The notes below the pieces were generated by a model, which searched no databases, was not told the origin of the DNA, and saw only the letters and a list, made by a program, of their open reading frames with translations. The translations under genes were made by a program, and so were the position numbers. A stretch of 64,000 bases of DNA from an uncultured Psychrobacter sp. (GTDB lineage Bacteria > Pseudomonadota > Gammaproteobacteria > Pseudomonadales > Moraxellaceae), in assembly GCF_947495825.1 (NCBI RefSeq), contig NZ_CANMAH010000008.1, forward strand, positions 124,001 through 188,000, written 5' to 3'. Shown piece by piece: positions 1 to 8,434 of this stretch. How positions within the stretch are numbered: position 1 is the stretch's first letter; the number at the start of each line of letters is the position of its first letter.

Positions 1-743
1 TTTTTACTATCGAGCTCTATAAGCCCTTTCTTGATAAATTTATCAAAGACTTTTTCAACGATATCGTTTTGTTCGGCTTCATCAAATTTAACCAAAGCTT
101 CTGCTAAAGCGTATTTCTTCATCGCAGAGAGTAGGTTTGATTTATAGCTTGGCAAAAACATCTTGCGATTTACTATGCTATCGAACACCAAAACATAGCA
201 GTCATGAATGACAGATTGAGGCGTTTTTTCTTCACTGATTGGTACTGCAGCGATCTTTGTCTCTACCAGATCATCGCTGTTAGTATCGTCATAGAACACT
301 TCGTTTTGACTGGTATCAACGATGAGTTGAGTTTGTTCTATATCAGCCTCTATCGTGTTCTCTACCTCATAGGCGAGGCTTAATTGGTTGGCATCTGCTG
401 CGCGTGTGATGGCCATACCGTCATACACAGTGTTGAGATGCTCAACCAAGATATCGTAACCACTGTCTCTTGCCAAAATACACACATCCGCCTGTGCATC
501 GATTTCAGATATTTTGCCAAGATAAAAAGACAAGTAAAAATCTAAAGCGTTTTTACCTGCATGCTGCATCTTAATGATATGTACATTATCGCTGTTGAAT
601 TCGAGTAATGCTTCGACCAACTCAAGTGGCAAGCTCTTTTGCTGATGTATGCCCAAAAACAACCATACATGGCATTCCTTTGTATCCATGCCCTCAAAGC
701 TCTTGGGTTGAATGTTTTCATAATCAATTAAAATATGCTTCAT
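1..743 (-). CDS. PIN-like (NYN-type) domain protein, C-terminus cut by window edge
   Basis: I translated this frame by hand: it is open from an ATG at 743 to the left edge, about 247 codons without a stop. The N-terminus MKHILIDYENIQP and the later GKNALDFYLSFYLG and ILARDSGYDILVEHL segments match the pattern of PIN-like/NYN-type proteins, where early Asp/Glu-Asn and later Asp residues form a metal-dependent nuclease-like site. That is family knowledge; nuclease activity here is inference. After about residue 125 follows an acidic linker (residues ~130-170) and then a helical C-terminal part that could be a separate nucleic-acid-binding domain. It begins 36 bp after the stop of the upstream ubiquinone hydroxylase gene on the same strand, so it is probably the last known gene of that transcript. 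The Shine-Dalgarno is weak (AAGA). The coding call is firm, the function moderate. Confidence 0.8.
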   Translation of the reverse strand, partial: MKHILIDYENIQPKSFEGMDTKECHVWLFLGIHQQKSLPLELVEALLEFNSDNVHIIKMQHAGKNALDFYLSFYLGKISEIDAQADVCILARDSGYDILVEHLNTVYDGMAITRAADANQLSLAYEVENTIEADIEQTQLIVDTSQNEVFYDDTNSDDLVETKIAAVPISEEKTPQSVIHDCYVLVFDSIVNRKMFLPSYKSNLLSAMKKYALAEALVKFDEAEQNDIVEKVFDKFIKKGLIELDSK

Positions 744-779
744 CGAAATATTCTTATTATTTGATTGTCACAACAAGCC

Positions 780-2033
780 CTAAACCCCACTCGCCTGCTT
801 CGCAAACAGTTTCATCAATGGCTTAATTTTCCCCACGCGGTACATGCCTTCGCTGCGAATCTGCTGGATAGGACGTAGCTGAGCGATGTCTCCTGCAAAT
901 AGCCAATTAAGCGCTGAAAAACTATGCATCATCAGGCTATTATGCGGTCGGCGCAGACGCTCATAGCTACGCAAAGTTTGGTTACTGCCCCACAGTTTAT
1001 TGCCGCTACGCGCATAGTCGTGCATCAGCTGCTCACTTAGCGCCTTCACATCGAGCATACCCAGATTTAACCCCTGACCTGCCAGCGGATGCACACCATG
1101 GGCGGCATCGCCTATTAGTACCAAATTGTCCTGTACATAACGCTTCGCTTGCTGCGCGGTCAGTGGAAAACTGGCAATTGACTCTATCTGCTCGATTGCG
1201 CCCAGCTCATAGTGACTGGCAGCGGCCAATTTATCAGCGATCACGCGCTCATCTTCCTCGAGCAAAGCCAGTGCGTAATTGCGCGGCAGTGTCCAGACAA
1301 TGGACTGCCAATGCTGCGGATTGGCTTTATCTTCATCGGTGATATCCGCTAATGGCAACAGAGCCAGCGTGCCGGTCGGTAGCATGGCTTGGCGTGCGGT
1401 CGCTTGATGGGGTTTGGCAGTCTGAATCGCACAGCAAATCGCGGTTTGGTTATAATCAAGCGTGTCCAGCCCAATCGCCGCCTGCTGACGGACAAACGAG
1501 CCACGACCATCGGCACCGACGAGCAGATGCGTATCGATAGCAGCGCCGTCTGCTAGCGTCACACGGTAGCCCTGCTGCGTCCCGCGCCAGTCCATATTGA
1601 CGACTTTTTGCCCTGCGATGACGGTCAGATAATCACTGACATCATCCTCAGACAGACGCTGCCACAAGGCATACTCGATGACCGCTGGTTCAACCATACT
1701 GCCAAGCAGCCCTGGCGCACTGCGGTCACTATCGCCAAATAATAGCTCGCCCATACCATTGAGTTGCCATACCTGCATCTGCGAGTAATCCGCCTTGCGC
1801 CCTGATAGCGCTATCTTTTGCCAAGCGCCTACGTCTTTTAGCAGCTCAATGCTGGCGAGGCTCAGCGCATAAACACGGGCATCACGGCGGCGTAGCACCT
1901 GTTGCCATGCAGACTCATCTCGAGCAGGACGCGCATCGATTAAGGTCACGGGCATTTTGGCCTGTGCCAGCTTTAGCGCCAGCGTCGCACCGACGATACC
2001 GCCGCCGATAATGAGTGTATGGTTGTTTGTCAT
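780..2033 (-). CDS. UbiH/UbiF/UbiI-family FAD-dependent ubiquinone hydroxylase
   Basis: A 417-residue flavoprotein monooxygenase of the UbiH/UbiF/UbiI/COQ6 family, which hydroxylates the benzoquinone ring during ubiquinone synthesis. It shows the N-terminal Rossmann motif GGGIVGATLALK (residues ~9-20), the central GADGRGS motif (~172) that contacts FAD and NADPH, and the C-terminal FAD-binding motif GDAAHGVHPLAGQG (~307-320). Length is normal for the family. It lies downstream of ubiH on the same strand with a repeat copy between them, matching the common ubiH-ubiI arrangement. The neighbour is clearly UbiH, so this is the second hydroxylase, UbiI- or UbiF-like, but sequence reading alone does not settle which ring position it modifies. 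The ATG at 2033 has a GAGAG about 8 bases upstream. Confidence 0.92.
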   Translation of the reverse strand: MTNNHTLIIGGGIVGATLALKLAQAKMPVTLIDARPARDESAWQQVLRRRDARVYALSLASIELLKDVGAWQKIALSGRKADYSQMQVWQLNGMGELLFGDSDRSAPGLLGSMVEPAVIEYALWQRLSEDDVSDYLTVIAGQKVVNMDWRGTQQGYRVTLADGAAIDTHLLVGADGRGSFVRQQAAIGLDTLDYNQTAICCAIQTAKPHQATARQAMLPTGTLALLPLADITDEDKANPQHWQSIVWTLPRNYALALLEEDERVIADKLAAASHYELGAIEQIESIASFPLTAQQAKRYVQDNLVLIGDAAHGVHPLAGQGLNLGMLDVKALSEQLMHDYARSGNKLWGSNQTLRSYERLRRPHNSLMMHSFSALNWLFAGDIAQLRPIQQIRSEGMYRVGKIKPLMKLFAKQASGV

Positions 2034-2074
2034 AAGTTAGCTCTCGGTATCAGGAAGTGTTAAACATTTAAAAA

Positions 2075-2200
2075 TAAATACTGCTACTGGGATGAATTTT
2101 ATGCAGCCTCTGGAGTGACGAAGTCACACAGCAAGCAAGGAAAATTTATATCAGTAGCACGCTGGCATAGCTGTATTTTTCTTATTTAGGATTCACTATA
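2075..2200. repeat. MITE-like dispersed repeat, copy A (left end degraded)
   Basis: From about 2082 rightward this matches copies at 5241-5386 and 41797-41942. Shared blocks include GGGATGAATTTTA, GCAGCCTCT, GCAAGGAAAATTTATA and the right end TTTAGGATTCACTATA. The left terminal repeat is not recognisable, so the left boundary is approximate. The right end abuts the ubiH stop codon (TAA at 2203-2201 on the minus strand), so the element lies exactly at the 3' end of that gene. Confidence 0.75.
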
Positions 2201-3547
2201 TTACGATTTTAAGCCCATGGCATAATTTGCCACCAGCGGCTTGATATTGGGCAGTTTATCAAACGCCAGCAGTGCCATGTTACGTGCCAGCTTGATGGCG
2301 GGATTGGGATGGGTAAAGCCATGGACGACCGCATCACAAAAACGAATGACGCGTTTTTGGTCCGTTTGTCGGGCTTTTTCGTAGCGCGTGAGCAATGCCG
2401 GACTACCGATATCCTCGCCTCGCAGCACTTGCGCGCTCAGCATTTTTGCCAGTACGTGAGCATCGCGCATACACAGATTAAAGCCTTGACCTGCCACGGG
2501 ATGCAAGGTGTGGGCGGCATTACCCATGATGACGCAGCGGCCAGCGACTTGTTTATCTGCCAGTACGCGCGTCAGCGGATAGGCACCGCGGCGACCAGCG
2601 TTGACAAACGTGCCAGCACGATCGCCAAATGCCTGCTGCAACGTCGCCAAGAAATGCGCATCATCTTCTAGGTATCTTGTCTCTTCGCCTTTTGGGCAGA
2701 CCCAAACCACCGAGCGTCTGTAGCCTTGTTGATATTCCTCATTGCCATCGCCTTCTGGGTCGGTCAATGGCAGCACCGCCAGTGGCCCTGCTGGACTAAA
2801 GCGCTCAATGGCAACATGGTCGTGCGGCTTATCCGTCTCTACCACTCCGACGATGGCGGTCTGCTGATAATCATACGTCGTCGTGCCGATGTCCAATAAC
2901 TGGCGCACGGTAGAATCGCGGCCATCGCAAGCGACCAGTAGACTGGCCTGCAGCTGCTGCTCATGCTCTTCTTCGCCGTAGTAGCTAAAGCTGAGCGTCA
3001 CGCCATCAGGCTGCTGCTCGACAGCGATGACGTTGGCATTATCAATGATGCTAATCAGCGGCTCTTGCTGCGCGGCCAGTAACAGCTTACGCCCCAGCCA
3101 AGCGTTTTCCATCACTTGCCCAAACGATTCGACCTGCTCGTCCGCTTTATTTAATTGCGCGCGGCCAAAGCTGCCTTGCTCGCTGATTTGTACTGCATCA
3201 ATACGGCAGGCATGGCTTTGTAGCTCATCCCATAGCCCAATCTCTTGATAAATCTGTACGGTGCGCCGCGACAGAGCGGTGTTGCGACTGTCCAAATAAT
3301 GACTGCGCGTGCGATCATCGTGCGGACTGATGGTTGGGTAGCTGTTTTTTTCGAGTAAGGTGCTTGCGATACCATGATGGGCGAGCAGCAAGGCAAAAGA
3401 CAGACCCACATGACCGCCGCCTGCGATCAGCACTTGCTGGTCGGTGATTGCTGCTTTATTATTTTTCGTATCGAGAGCCTGATTTACGGTATTCGAATGC
3501 ATAGCATTTGTCTTAGTTGACATAGTTGAATGAGTATCTTGTATCAT
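2201..3547 (-). CDS. ubiH: 2-octaprenyl-6-methoxyphenol hydroxylase UbiH
   Basis: FAD-dependent hydroxylase of ubiquinone biosynthesis. The Rossmann motif IAGGGHVGLSFALLLAHHG lies at residues ~38-56, the DGRDS motif at ~206 and GNAAHTLHPVAGQGFNL at ~340. The asparagine in GNAAHTLHP and the segments ERFSPAGPLAVLPL and GRRGAYPL resemble E. coli UbiH more than UbiI or UbiF. The frame stays open to 3589, but the ATG at 3547 is preceded by AGGA at 6 bases, so I take that start (448 residues). The first ~35 residues, rich in Thr, Asn and Lys, are an extension before the flavin fold. It is the first gene of a minus-strand cluster with the second hydroxylase and the PIN-like gene. Its last codon touches a repeat element. 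Confidence 0.93.
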   Translation of the reverse strand: MIQDTHSTMSTKTNAMHSNTVNQALDTKNNKAAITDQQVLIAGGGHVGLSFALLLAHHGIASTLLEKNSYPTISPHDDRTRSHYLDSRNTALSRRTVQIYQEIGLWDELQSHACRIDAVQISEQGSFGRAQLNKADEQVESFGQVMENAWLGRKLLLAAQQEPLISIIDNANVIAVEQQPDGVTLSFSYYGEEEHEQQLQASLLVACDGRDSTVRQLLDIGTTTYDYQQTAIVGVVETDKPHDHVAIERFSPAGPLAVLPLTDPEGDGNEEYQQGYRRSVVWVCPKGEETRYLEDDAHFLATLQQAFGDRAGTFVNAGRRGAYPLTRVLADKQVAGRCVIMGNAAHTLHPVAGQGFNLCMRDAHVLAKMLSAQVLRGEDIGSPALLTRYEKARQTDQKRVIRFCDAVVHGFTHPNPAIKLARNMALLAFDKLPNIKPLVANYAMGLKS

Positions 3548-3999
3548 TATTATTCCTATTGGAACTGATTGGATAGAGCGGTTATACAAGCCTATTCAGT
3601 ATTTTTATTTAGTAATTGATAGGTATTTGACCGTTTACTAAGGCTTCTGTATAACGACTAGACCGTTTTTGGGCAGCTGATAGATTACCATAAATTGCCC
3701 GAACTTCTGTGTCCTTTACAGTAAGCTTATTAAGACACTATCCATAAATGCCTCCTTATACAACAGAAAACTGCTATTGACTGTAAGTGTTGCAATCCCC
3801 ATACAAAAACCAAGCTAACTACCCTTGTGTATGGCTTGAAATTTAAAAACTATCAACCATAATAAAGACAAGATAGCAACTTATCATCTTCTATATAACT
3901 AACGATTTTACTGTCATCTCTCTACTACTTAAAAGTAATAAGTTTTTACCATTGTTTTATTTATTAAGCCCGCAGTTTTGCTGATGTTGAAGAGCACTA
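3548..3999. other. Divergent intergenic region ubiH / ybeZ
   Basis: This 452-bp AT-rich gap separates two divergently transcribed genes and must hold the promoters of both. I see no open frame of note, no RNA gene and no repeat copy. I could not single out a convincing -35/-10 pair. Confidence 0.6.
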
Positions 4000-5133
4000 A
4001 TGGGCAACAAATACAAGGATAATCGCTTGACTGATTCTATGAACCGCCGTATAAAGTTTGAATCACTAACTCCAGCACAGCTTAAGACTGTGCTTGGCGA
4101 ATATAATAATCACATGAAATACCTACAAGACCGCCTCGACATCAAAATCATTCAACGCCAAGGTGACTTTTGCCTTAGCGGTGATGTGACTGCGGTCGAG
4201 CGCGGCGAACGCATCATCTATAAGCTGGTCGATGAGGCGCAAAACACAAAGGACATTAGTGCAGAAGAGCTGCATCTGATCATCCAGTCAAGTATCTCGC
4301 GCGATGAAGACATGGCAGACAATGAGCAAGAATCTGCCGATGACGCAGACGACGCAGACGATTTGGATTCGGCAAATGATTTTACCCCTGTTAGTTTACG
4401 TACCCGTAAAGGCAAAATCATCCCACGCGGTGGCAATCAGCAGCGTTATGTAAAAAACGTGCTCAGCTCTGATGTATCGTTTGGTATTGGGCCTGCCGGT
4501 ACGGGTAAGACTTATCTTGCGGTCGCCTGCGCAGTCGATATGATAGAGCGTAATGAGATTGAGCGTATTTTGCTGGTTCGTCCAGCGGTAGAAGCTGGAG
4601 AGAAGTTAGGCTTCTTACCGGGTGACTTAGCACAAAAAATTGACCCCTACTTGCGCCCATTATACGACGCACTATATGAGATGCTGGGCTTTGAAAAAGT
4701 CGGCAAAATGATTGAACGTCAAATTATTGAAGTTGCGCCATTGGCTTATATGCGTGGTCGCACGTTAAATAACTCATTTGTCATCTTGGATGAGGCGCAA
4801 AATACCACGCCTGAGCAAATGAAAATGTTTTTGACGCGCTTAGGTTTTGGTTCACGCGCTGTCATCACAGGGGACATCTCACAGGTCGATCTACCGCGCG
4901 GTACCAAGTCAGGACTGACGCAAGCACTAGATATCCTAAGCGGTATTGAAGAGATCCATATCACTAGGTTTGACTCAAAAGACGTGGTACGTCATCAGTT
5001 GGTACAGCAAATTGTTGAAGCTTATGATGTGTTTGATAGTGAACAGCTGCTATTAGAAGAAAAACGCAAAAAAGAGCGTATTGCAGAGCAAGAGCGTAGA
5101 CAAGCGGCGGCGGATGCAGCCTCCAAGCTATAG
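4000..5133 (+). CDS. ybeZ: PhoH-like ATPase YbeZ
   Basis: A 377-residue PhoH-family P-loop protein. Residues ~18-85 form the KH-like N-terminal region ([20 protein letters not shown] onward). An acidic linker at ~107-127 ([20 protein letters not shown]) is unusually charged. The PhoH ATPase domain follows, with Walker [12 protein letters not shown] (~164-174) and Walker [11 protein letters not shown] (~260-269). The RNase-H-like fold of some PhoH proteins is absent, as expected for YbeZ. YbeZ works with the endoribonuclease YbeY in ribosome and rRNA maturation (family knowledge), and ybeY is the next gene. Unlike the usual tight pairing, a strong terminator and a repeat lie between them. The ATG at 4000 has GAAGAG 7 bases upstream. 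Confidence 0.92.
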   Translation: MGNKYKDNRLTDSMNRRIKFESLTPAQLKTVLGEYNNHMKYLQDRLDIKIIQRQGDFCLSGDVTAVERGERIIYKLVDEAQNTKDISAEELHLIIQSSISRDEDMADNEQESADDADDADDLDSANDFTPVSLRTRKGKIIPRGGNQQRYVKNVLSSDVSFGIGPAGTGKTYLAVACAVDMIERNEIERILLVRPAVEAGEKLGFLPGDLAQKIDPYLRPLYDALYEMLGFEKVGKMIERQIIEVAPLAYMRGRTLNNSFVILDEAQNTTPEQMKMFLTRLGFGSRAVITGDISQVDLPRGTKSGLTQALDILSGIEEIHITRFDSKDVVRHQLVQQIVEAYDVFDSEQLLLEEKRKKERIAEQERRQAAADAASKL

Positions 5134-5165
5134 CTAAGCATCTTTAAACAGTGTATGTCTAACTC

Positions 5166-5204
5166 AAAAGACCGGATTACTAAAAATAGTGATCCGGTCT
5201 TTTA
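5166..5204 (+). terminator. Rho-independent terminator after ybeZ
   Basis: The stem AAAGACCGGATTACTA (5167-5182) pairs with TAGTGATCCGGTCTTT (5188-5203) through one G-T wobble, with a short A-rich loop, and runs into T residues. It lies 33 bases after the ybeZ stop and before ybeY. Confidence 0.85.
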
Positions 5205-5240
5205 ATTAACATTAAATAAAATTAGTCTTGATAAGCGTAA

Positions 5241-5386
5241 TATAGTGAGTTCAGTACAAAAACGATACAGTGGGTCTGGGATGAATTTTACGCAGCCTCT
5301 ATCGGCGCAGGCACAGCACGCAAGGAAAATTTATACCAGTTCCACGTTGACATACAATGTATCTGTTTTATTTAGAATCAACTATA
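5241..5386. repeat. MITE-like dispersed repeat, copy B (complete)
   Basis: A 146-bp element beginning TATAGTGAGTTCAG and ending TTTAGAATCAACTATA. The ends form an imperfect terminal inverted repeat (TATAGTGAGTTC against TATAGTTGATTC). A second inner inverted pair, CTGGGATGAATTTT near 5276 and AAAATTTATACCAG near 5325, makes the whole element a long interrupted palindrome. It has no coding capacity. A perfect TTGACA at 5347-5352 points toward ybeY. Copy C is the same length. Confidence 0.85.
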
Positions 5387-5406
5387 CCTCTCCTTAAGGT
5401 GAAGCT

Positions 5407-6012
5407 ATGAACCAATCTAACAACGATAATATAAACGTACTAAAGATAAATAATCTAGACAAGGTTGAGCTTGATGTCAGCGCTATTGATAGTATCGATG
5501 AGGGGTTAATCAGTCGTTACTATAGTGAAGATCGTCTATTGCCAATCATGGTTGCAACTTTAAAATATATAGATAGACGTATAGAGAACGGTCTGATGCT
5601 ACCCTACTTTACAGATATTAGTCTTGAGACATGGCAGCACAAAATCAAAGCGTTAGATGTATATATTACTGACAAGATTGAAGGTCGTGAATTAAATTTG
5701 GAAGCACGGGGCAAAGATTATGCGACCAATATTTTGTCTTACCCAAGCGAGATGCCAGTTAATATTATTGAGTTGATGCCAACACTGCCACTGGGAGAGC
5801 TTATTATTTGTCATGAAGTCGTGGCGCATGAAGCTATAGAGCAAGAAAAAACGCTGACGCAGCATATTAGCCATTTACTGGTACATGGTATGCTACATTT
5901 ACTAGGTTTCGATCATGAGCTTGGACAAGCTGAGCAAGAGGAGATGGAAGGGTTTGAGATAGAGATTTTGGCAAGTCTCAACCTACCAAACCCCTATCTA
6001 CCAAACACTTGA
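5407..6012 (+). CDS. ybeY: Endoribonuclease / rRNA maturation factor YbeY
   Basis: A 201-residue UPF0054-family metalloprotein. The zinc-binding signature HGMLHLLGFDHE (residues ~160-171) supplies three histidines of the single-strand-specific RNase site. The segment DYATNILSYPSE (~105) is the conserved N-terminal part of the fold. YbeY takes part in 16S rRNA 3' processing and ribosome quality control (established for the family). The start ATG at 5407 follows AAGGTG at 5 bases. The first ~35 residues are longer than usual. Normally co-transcribed with ybeZ; here 273 bp, a terminator and a repeat intervene, so it may have its own promoter, possibly repeat-borne. Confidence 0.93.
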   Translation: MNQSNNDNINVLKINNLDKVELDVSAIDSIDEGLISRYYSEDRLLPIMVATLKYIDRRIENGLMLPYFTDISLETWQHKIKALDVYITDKIEGRELNLEARGKDYATNILSYPSEMPVNIIELMPTLPLGELIICHEVVAHEAIEQEKTLTQHISHLLVHGMLHLLGFDHELGQAEQEEMEGFEIEILASLNLPNPYLPNT

Positions 6013-6079
6013 GTTTGACGAGGGCAGTTTTTTGACCGCATCAATCTCTTAGAATAATCAATGAATAACCAATCCTTGC

Positions 6080-6955
6080 TCAGTCTTTAGTCATGGGCAG
6101 TTTTTGCGACTGACCCATCTGATTAATCATCTGATCCAAACCTTTGACATGGACGCTACGCTGCGGGAATGGAATCTCAATCTTCTCATCATCTAAAGCG
6201 TACTTAAACTGCTCAAGCAAATCACACTGCATGGTCCACCAATCAGCATTGGTTGTCCAAACATTGAGGGTCAAATCTACCGAGTTGTCGCCAAGATTGG
6301 TCACGCGCACGATAGGCTCAGGATCTGTAAAGGCCATTGGATTATTTCTGGCCAAGCTTAGCATGACCTCTTTGGCGGTTTTGATATCGGCATCATAGCC
6401 AATACCGACCGTGATGTCGACGCGGCGGTTAGGCAGCGCGGTATAATTGATCACAGCTGATGTGGTGATATCGCCATTTGGGATGATGATATCGTGATTA
6501 TTAATCGTGGTTAAATGAGTGTTAACCAAAGTAATTTCAGTAACTGTCCCTGTGTAACTGCTAATCTGTACATAGTCACCAGTTACAAACGGCCGAAAAG
6601 TCACAATCATAATGCCAGCGGCAAAGTTTGACAACTGATCTTTTAACGACAAACCAATCGCGACCGCAGCACCGCCCAATATAGCAACGACTGAGGTGGT
6701 CTGCACACCAACTTTGCTCAGTGCGGCTAAGACCACAATGACCAGCAGCACCCCATACAAAAGACGACCCAAAAAGCTGGCAACAGTATCATCTAAGCGG
6801 CTACGTAACATGATACTATGAGCAAATGTCACTGCCTTTTTGGCAAGCCAGCGCCCGACCACGAATATTAGTATCGCTAAAGCAACTTTAAACACTAAGC
6901 TTAATGCATTAGTCGTTAGTGTCGCAACATCAATAGTAAAACCTAAAAATTCCAT
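6080..6955 (-). CDS. mscS: Small-conductance mechanosensitive channel MscS
   Basis: A 291-residue inner-membrane channel, close in length to E. coli MscS (286). Three N-terminal transmembrane helices lie at residues ~15-40, 60-82 and 85-120. TM3 is the Gly/Ala-rich pore helix (VVAILGGAAVAIGLSLKD), followed by LSNFAAGIMIVTFRPF, the TM3b/beta-domain junction. The beta domain contains GDYVQISSYTGTVTEI and DIIIPNG. The C-terminal alpha/beta domain ends in a short hydrophilic tail. It opens on hypo-osmotic shock to release solutes (family knowledge). Transcribed toward ybeY. The ATG at 6955 has AAAGAG 5 bases upstream. I see no clear terminator in the 67-bp convergent gap. Confidence 0.93.
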   Translation of the reverse strand: MEFLGFTIDVATLTTNALSLVFKVALAILIFVVGRWLAKKAVTFAHSIMLRSRLDDTVASFLGRLLYGVLLVIVVLAALSKVGVQTTSVVAILGGAAVAIGLSLKDQLSNFAAGIMIVTFRPFVTGDYVQISSYTGTVTEITLVNTHLTTINNHDIIIPNGDITTSAVINYTALPNRRVDITVGIGYDADIKTAKEVMLSLARNNPMAFTDPEPIVRVTNLGDNSVDLTLNVWTTNADWWTMQCDLLEQFKYALDDEKIEIPFPQRSVHVKGLDQMINQMGQSQKLPMTKD

Positions 6956-7135
6956 ACCGACTCTTTATTTTGTAGCTTCGTTTGTTTATCAGACTTACGG
7001 TCACAATCGGATGCCAGTTATTATTTTAATAGCTCTGATATCTTAACCTAGTTATCCTGACAGTTTATACCCTATTTTATTCAATAAGTCTTTTATACTC
7101 TATCTATAAATCTGTTGTTCTTTGTCCGCTTATTT

Positions 7136-8023
7136 TTAATAAGTTACTTCTACTTTATCACTATAACGATAGGTACGTATCAAACGCAGCTCGACAATAT
7201 CATTCATATCTGCGGTAAATTTACCAAAGGGCGCAGCTTGTCGTACTGACTGCTTCGCAGCTTCATCCAATATCGTCGAGCCTGAGCTTTCAAGTAAGCG
7301 AATGGCTTTAATATTGCCATCATTGCTAATAATCACCATAAGACGCACTTCACCTGTGATACCTTGGGCACGTGCCTGCACTGGATAATGCAAGTTACCA
7401 ACTCGTTCGACATGCTCACGGAAGGTTTCGATATAGTCCGCTGCAGCGCCGCGCGTCGTCGAGTTGCTATCAACGGTCACTACTTTAGACTTGGTAGCAT
7501 ATACCTGTTGACGCTGAGACAACTGCGCCTCTAAAGTGGCAATCTGCTGACGCAGTCTCTCCTCTTGCGCCATCATATCATCTTGCGCTTGCTTGCTGTC
7601 ATTATCAGCTTCTACATCAGCCTTACGCCAGCTCAAAGTGGTACGTAGATAACTTTCTTGATAACGCTGTTGACGTACTTGGCGCTGCAGATTGATAACA
7701 TCTTGCGTTTTGCTTATCTGCTCTGAGGTCAATGGACTTGTTTGGACGCTTTCTTGTCGCACTTGTTGACGTACTGAGCCGCCACCTTGTTGGGAAGCAT
7801 TTGCAATATAATGAGCATCTTCGTTTGGCTGCATATTGTCTGTCAAAGCTTTTGCCACGTCTTGCATCAATGCAGCGGGATCTTGACCCATAGAGAAACT
7901 GATGCCAAAAATAAGGGCGCCATGTACGAATAACGCAATAACAATAGCAACCGGTAAACTAAAATCACGCGCCGCAGCGGGCGTAGAAAAATGATAGCTT
8001 TGAGAGTCTTTAATATGGGCCAC
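7136..8023 (-). CDS. TonB-like energy-transducer family protein (orphan)
   Basis: The C-terminal ~90 residues carry a TonB/TolA-type C-terminal domain: a YPVQARAQGITGEVRLMVIISNDG core and a LLESSGSTILDEAAKQSV helix. Near the N-terminus one hydrophobic segment (LPVAIVIALFVHGALIFGIS, residues ~22-41) would anchor it in the inner membrane. Instead of the Pro-Lys/Pro-Glu periplasmic linker of classical TonB, the middle (~95-190) is Gln- and charge-rich with predicted coiled-coil character, more like TolA. The frame continues to a TTG at 8035, but the GTG at 8023 follows TTGAG and gives MAHIKDSQS, so I prefer it (295 residues). No exbB or exbD is adjacent. A partner for a TonB-dependent receptor or a TolA-like envelope role are both possible. 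Confidence 0.82.
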   Translation of the reverse strand: MAHIKDSQSYHFSTPAAARDFSLPVAIVIALFVHGALIFGISFSMGQDPAALMQDVAKALTDNMQPNEDAHYIANASQQGGGSVRQQVRQESVQTSPLTSEQISKTQDVINLQRQVRQQRYQESYLRTTLSWRKADVEADNDSKQAQDDMMAQEERLRQQIATLEAQLSQRQQVYATKSKVVTVDSNSTTRGAAADYIETFREHVERVGNLHYPVQARAQGITGEVRLMVIISNDGNIKAIRLLESSGSTILDEAAKQSVRQAAPFGKFTADMNDIVELRLIRTYRYSDKVEVTY

Positions 8024-8434
8024 AATAAATCTCAAATTATAAGCGTAAAAACAGCGGTCATCGTTTTGATACGATCATACCGCATTATGCAGATTGTAGC
8101 CCTCTGATAAGCAATAATTATGCCGATCAATCGCTGTATTTGTGCCATCATAACATGAGCAACAGTTGTATCGCTATGGTGTCACTTTATCATAATCAAA
8201 ATACAAATAAGGCTTGAGACTAAAAGCGTTACGACCAAACTATGTATGTTTGCTTGGCATTCTTCGTTATGTTTTTTAGGTTATTTGCTACAATATAAGG
8301 CCTTACGTTTTGTAGCATGCTATTTTGCTATATACTATTTTCACTCGTCATAGTGCTACCTACAATATCAATTAGCGTCTGACAATCAATCATGTAGTAA
8401 AAATAATCCTACTATAATCACAAGGATAACAAGT
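8024..8434. other. Divergent intergenic region
   Basis: This 411-bp AT-rich stretch lies between the tonB-like gene (minus) and the unknown gene at 8435 (plus). It should hold both promoters. A TACAAT at 8289-8294 could be a -10 for the plus-strand gene, but no good -35 stands at the right distance. No RNA gene or repeat copy is seen. Confidence 0.5.

Noticed and set aside
608-826. Short frames at 542-727 and 608-826
   Set aside because: They are out-of-frame shadows of the PIN-like gene that runs off the left edge and of the following gap.
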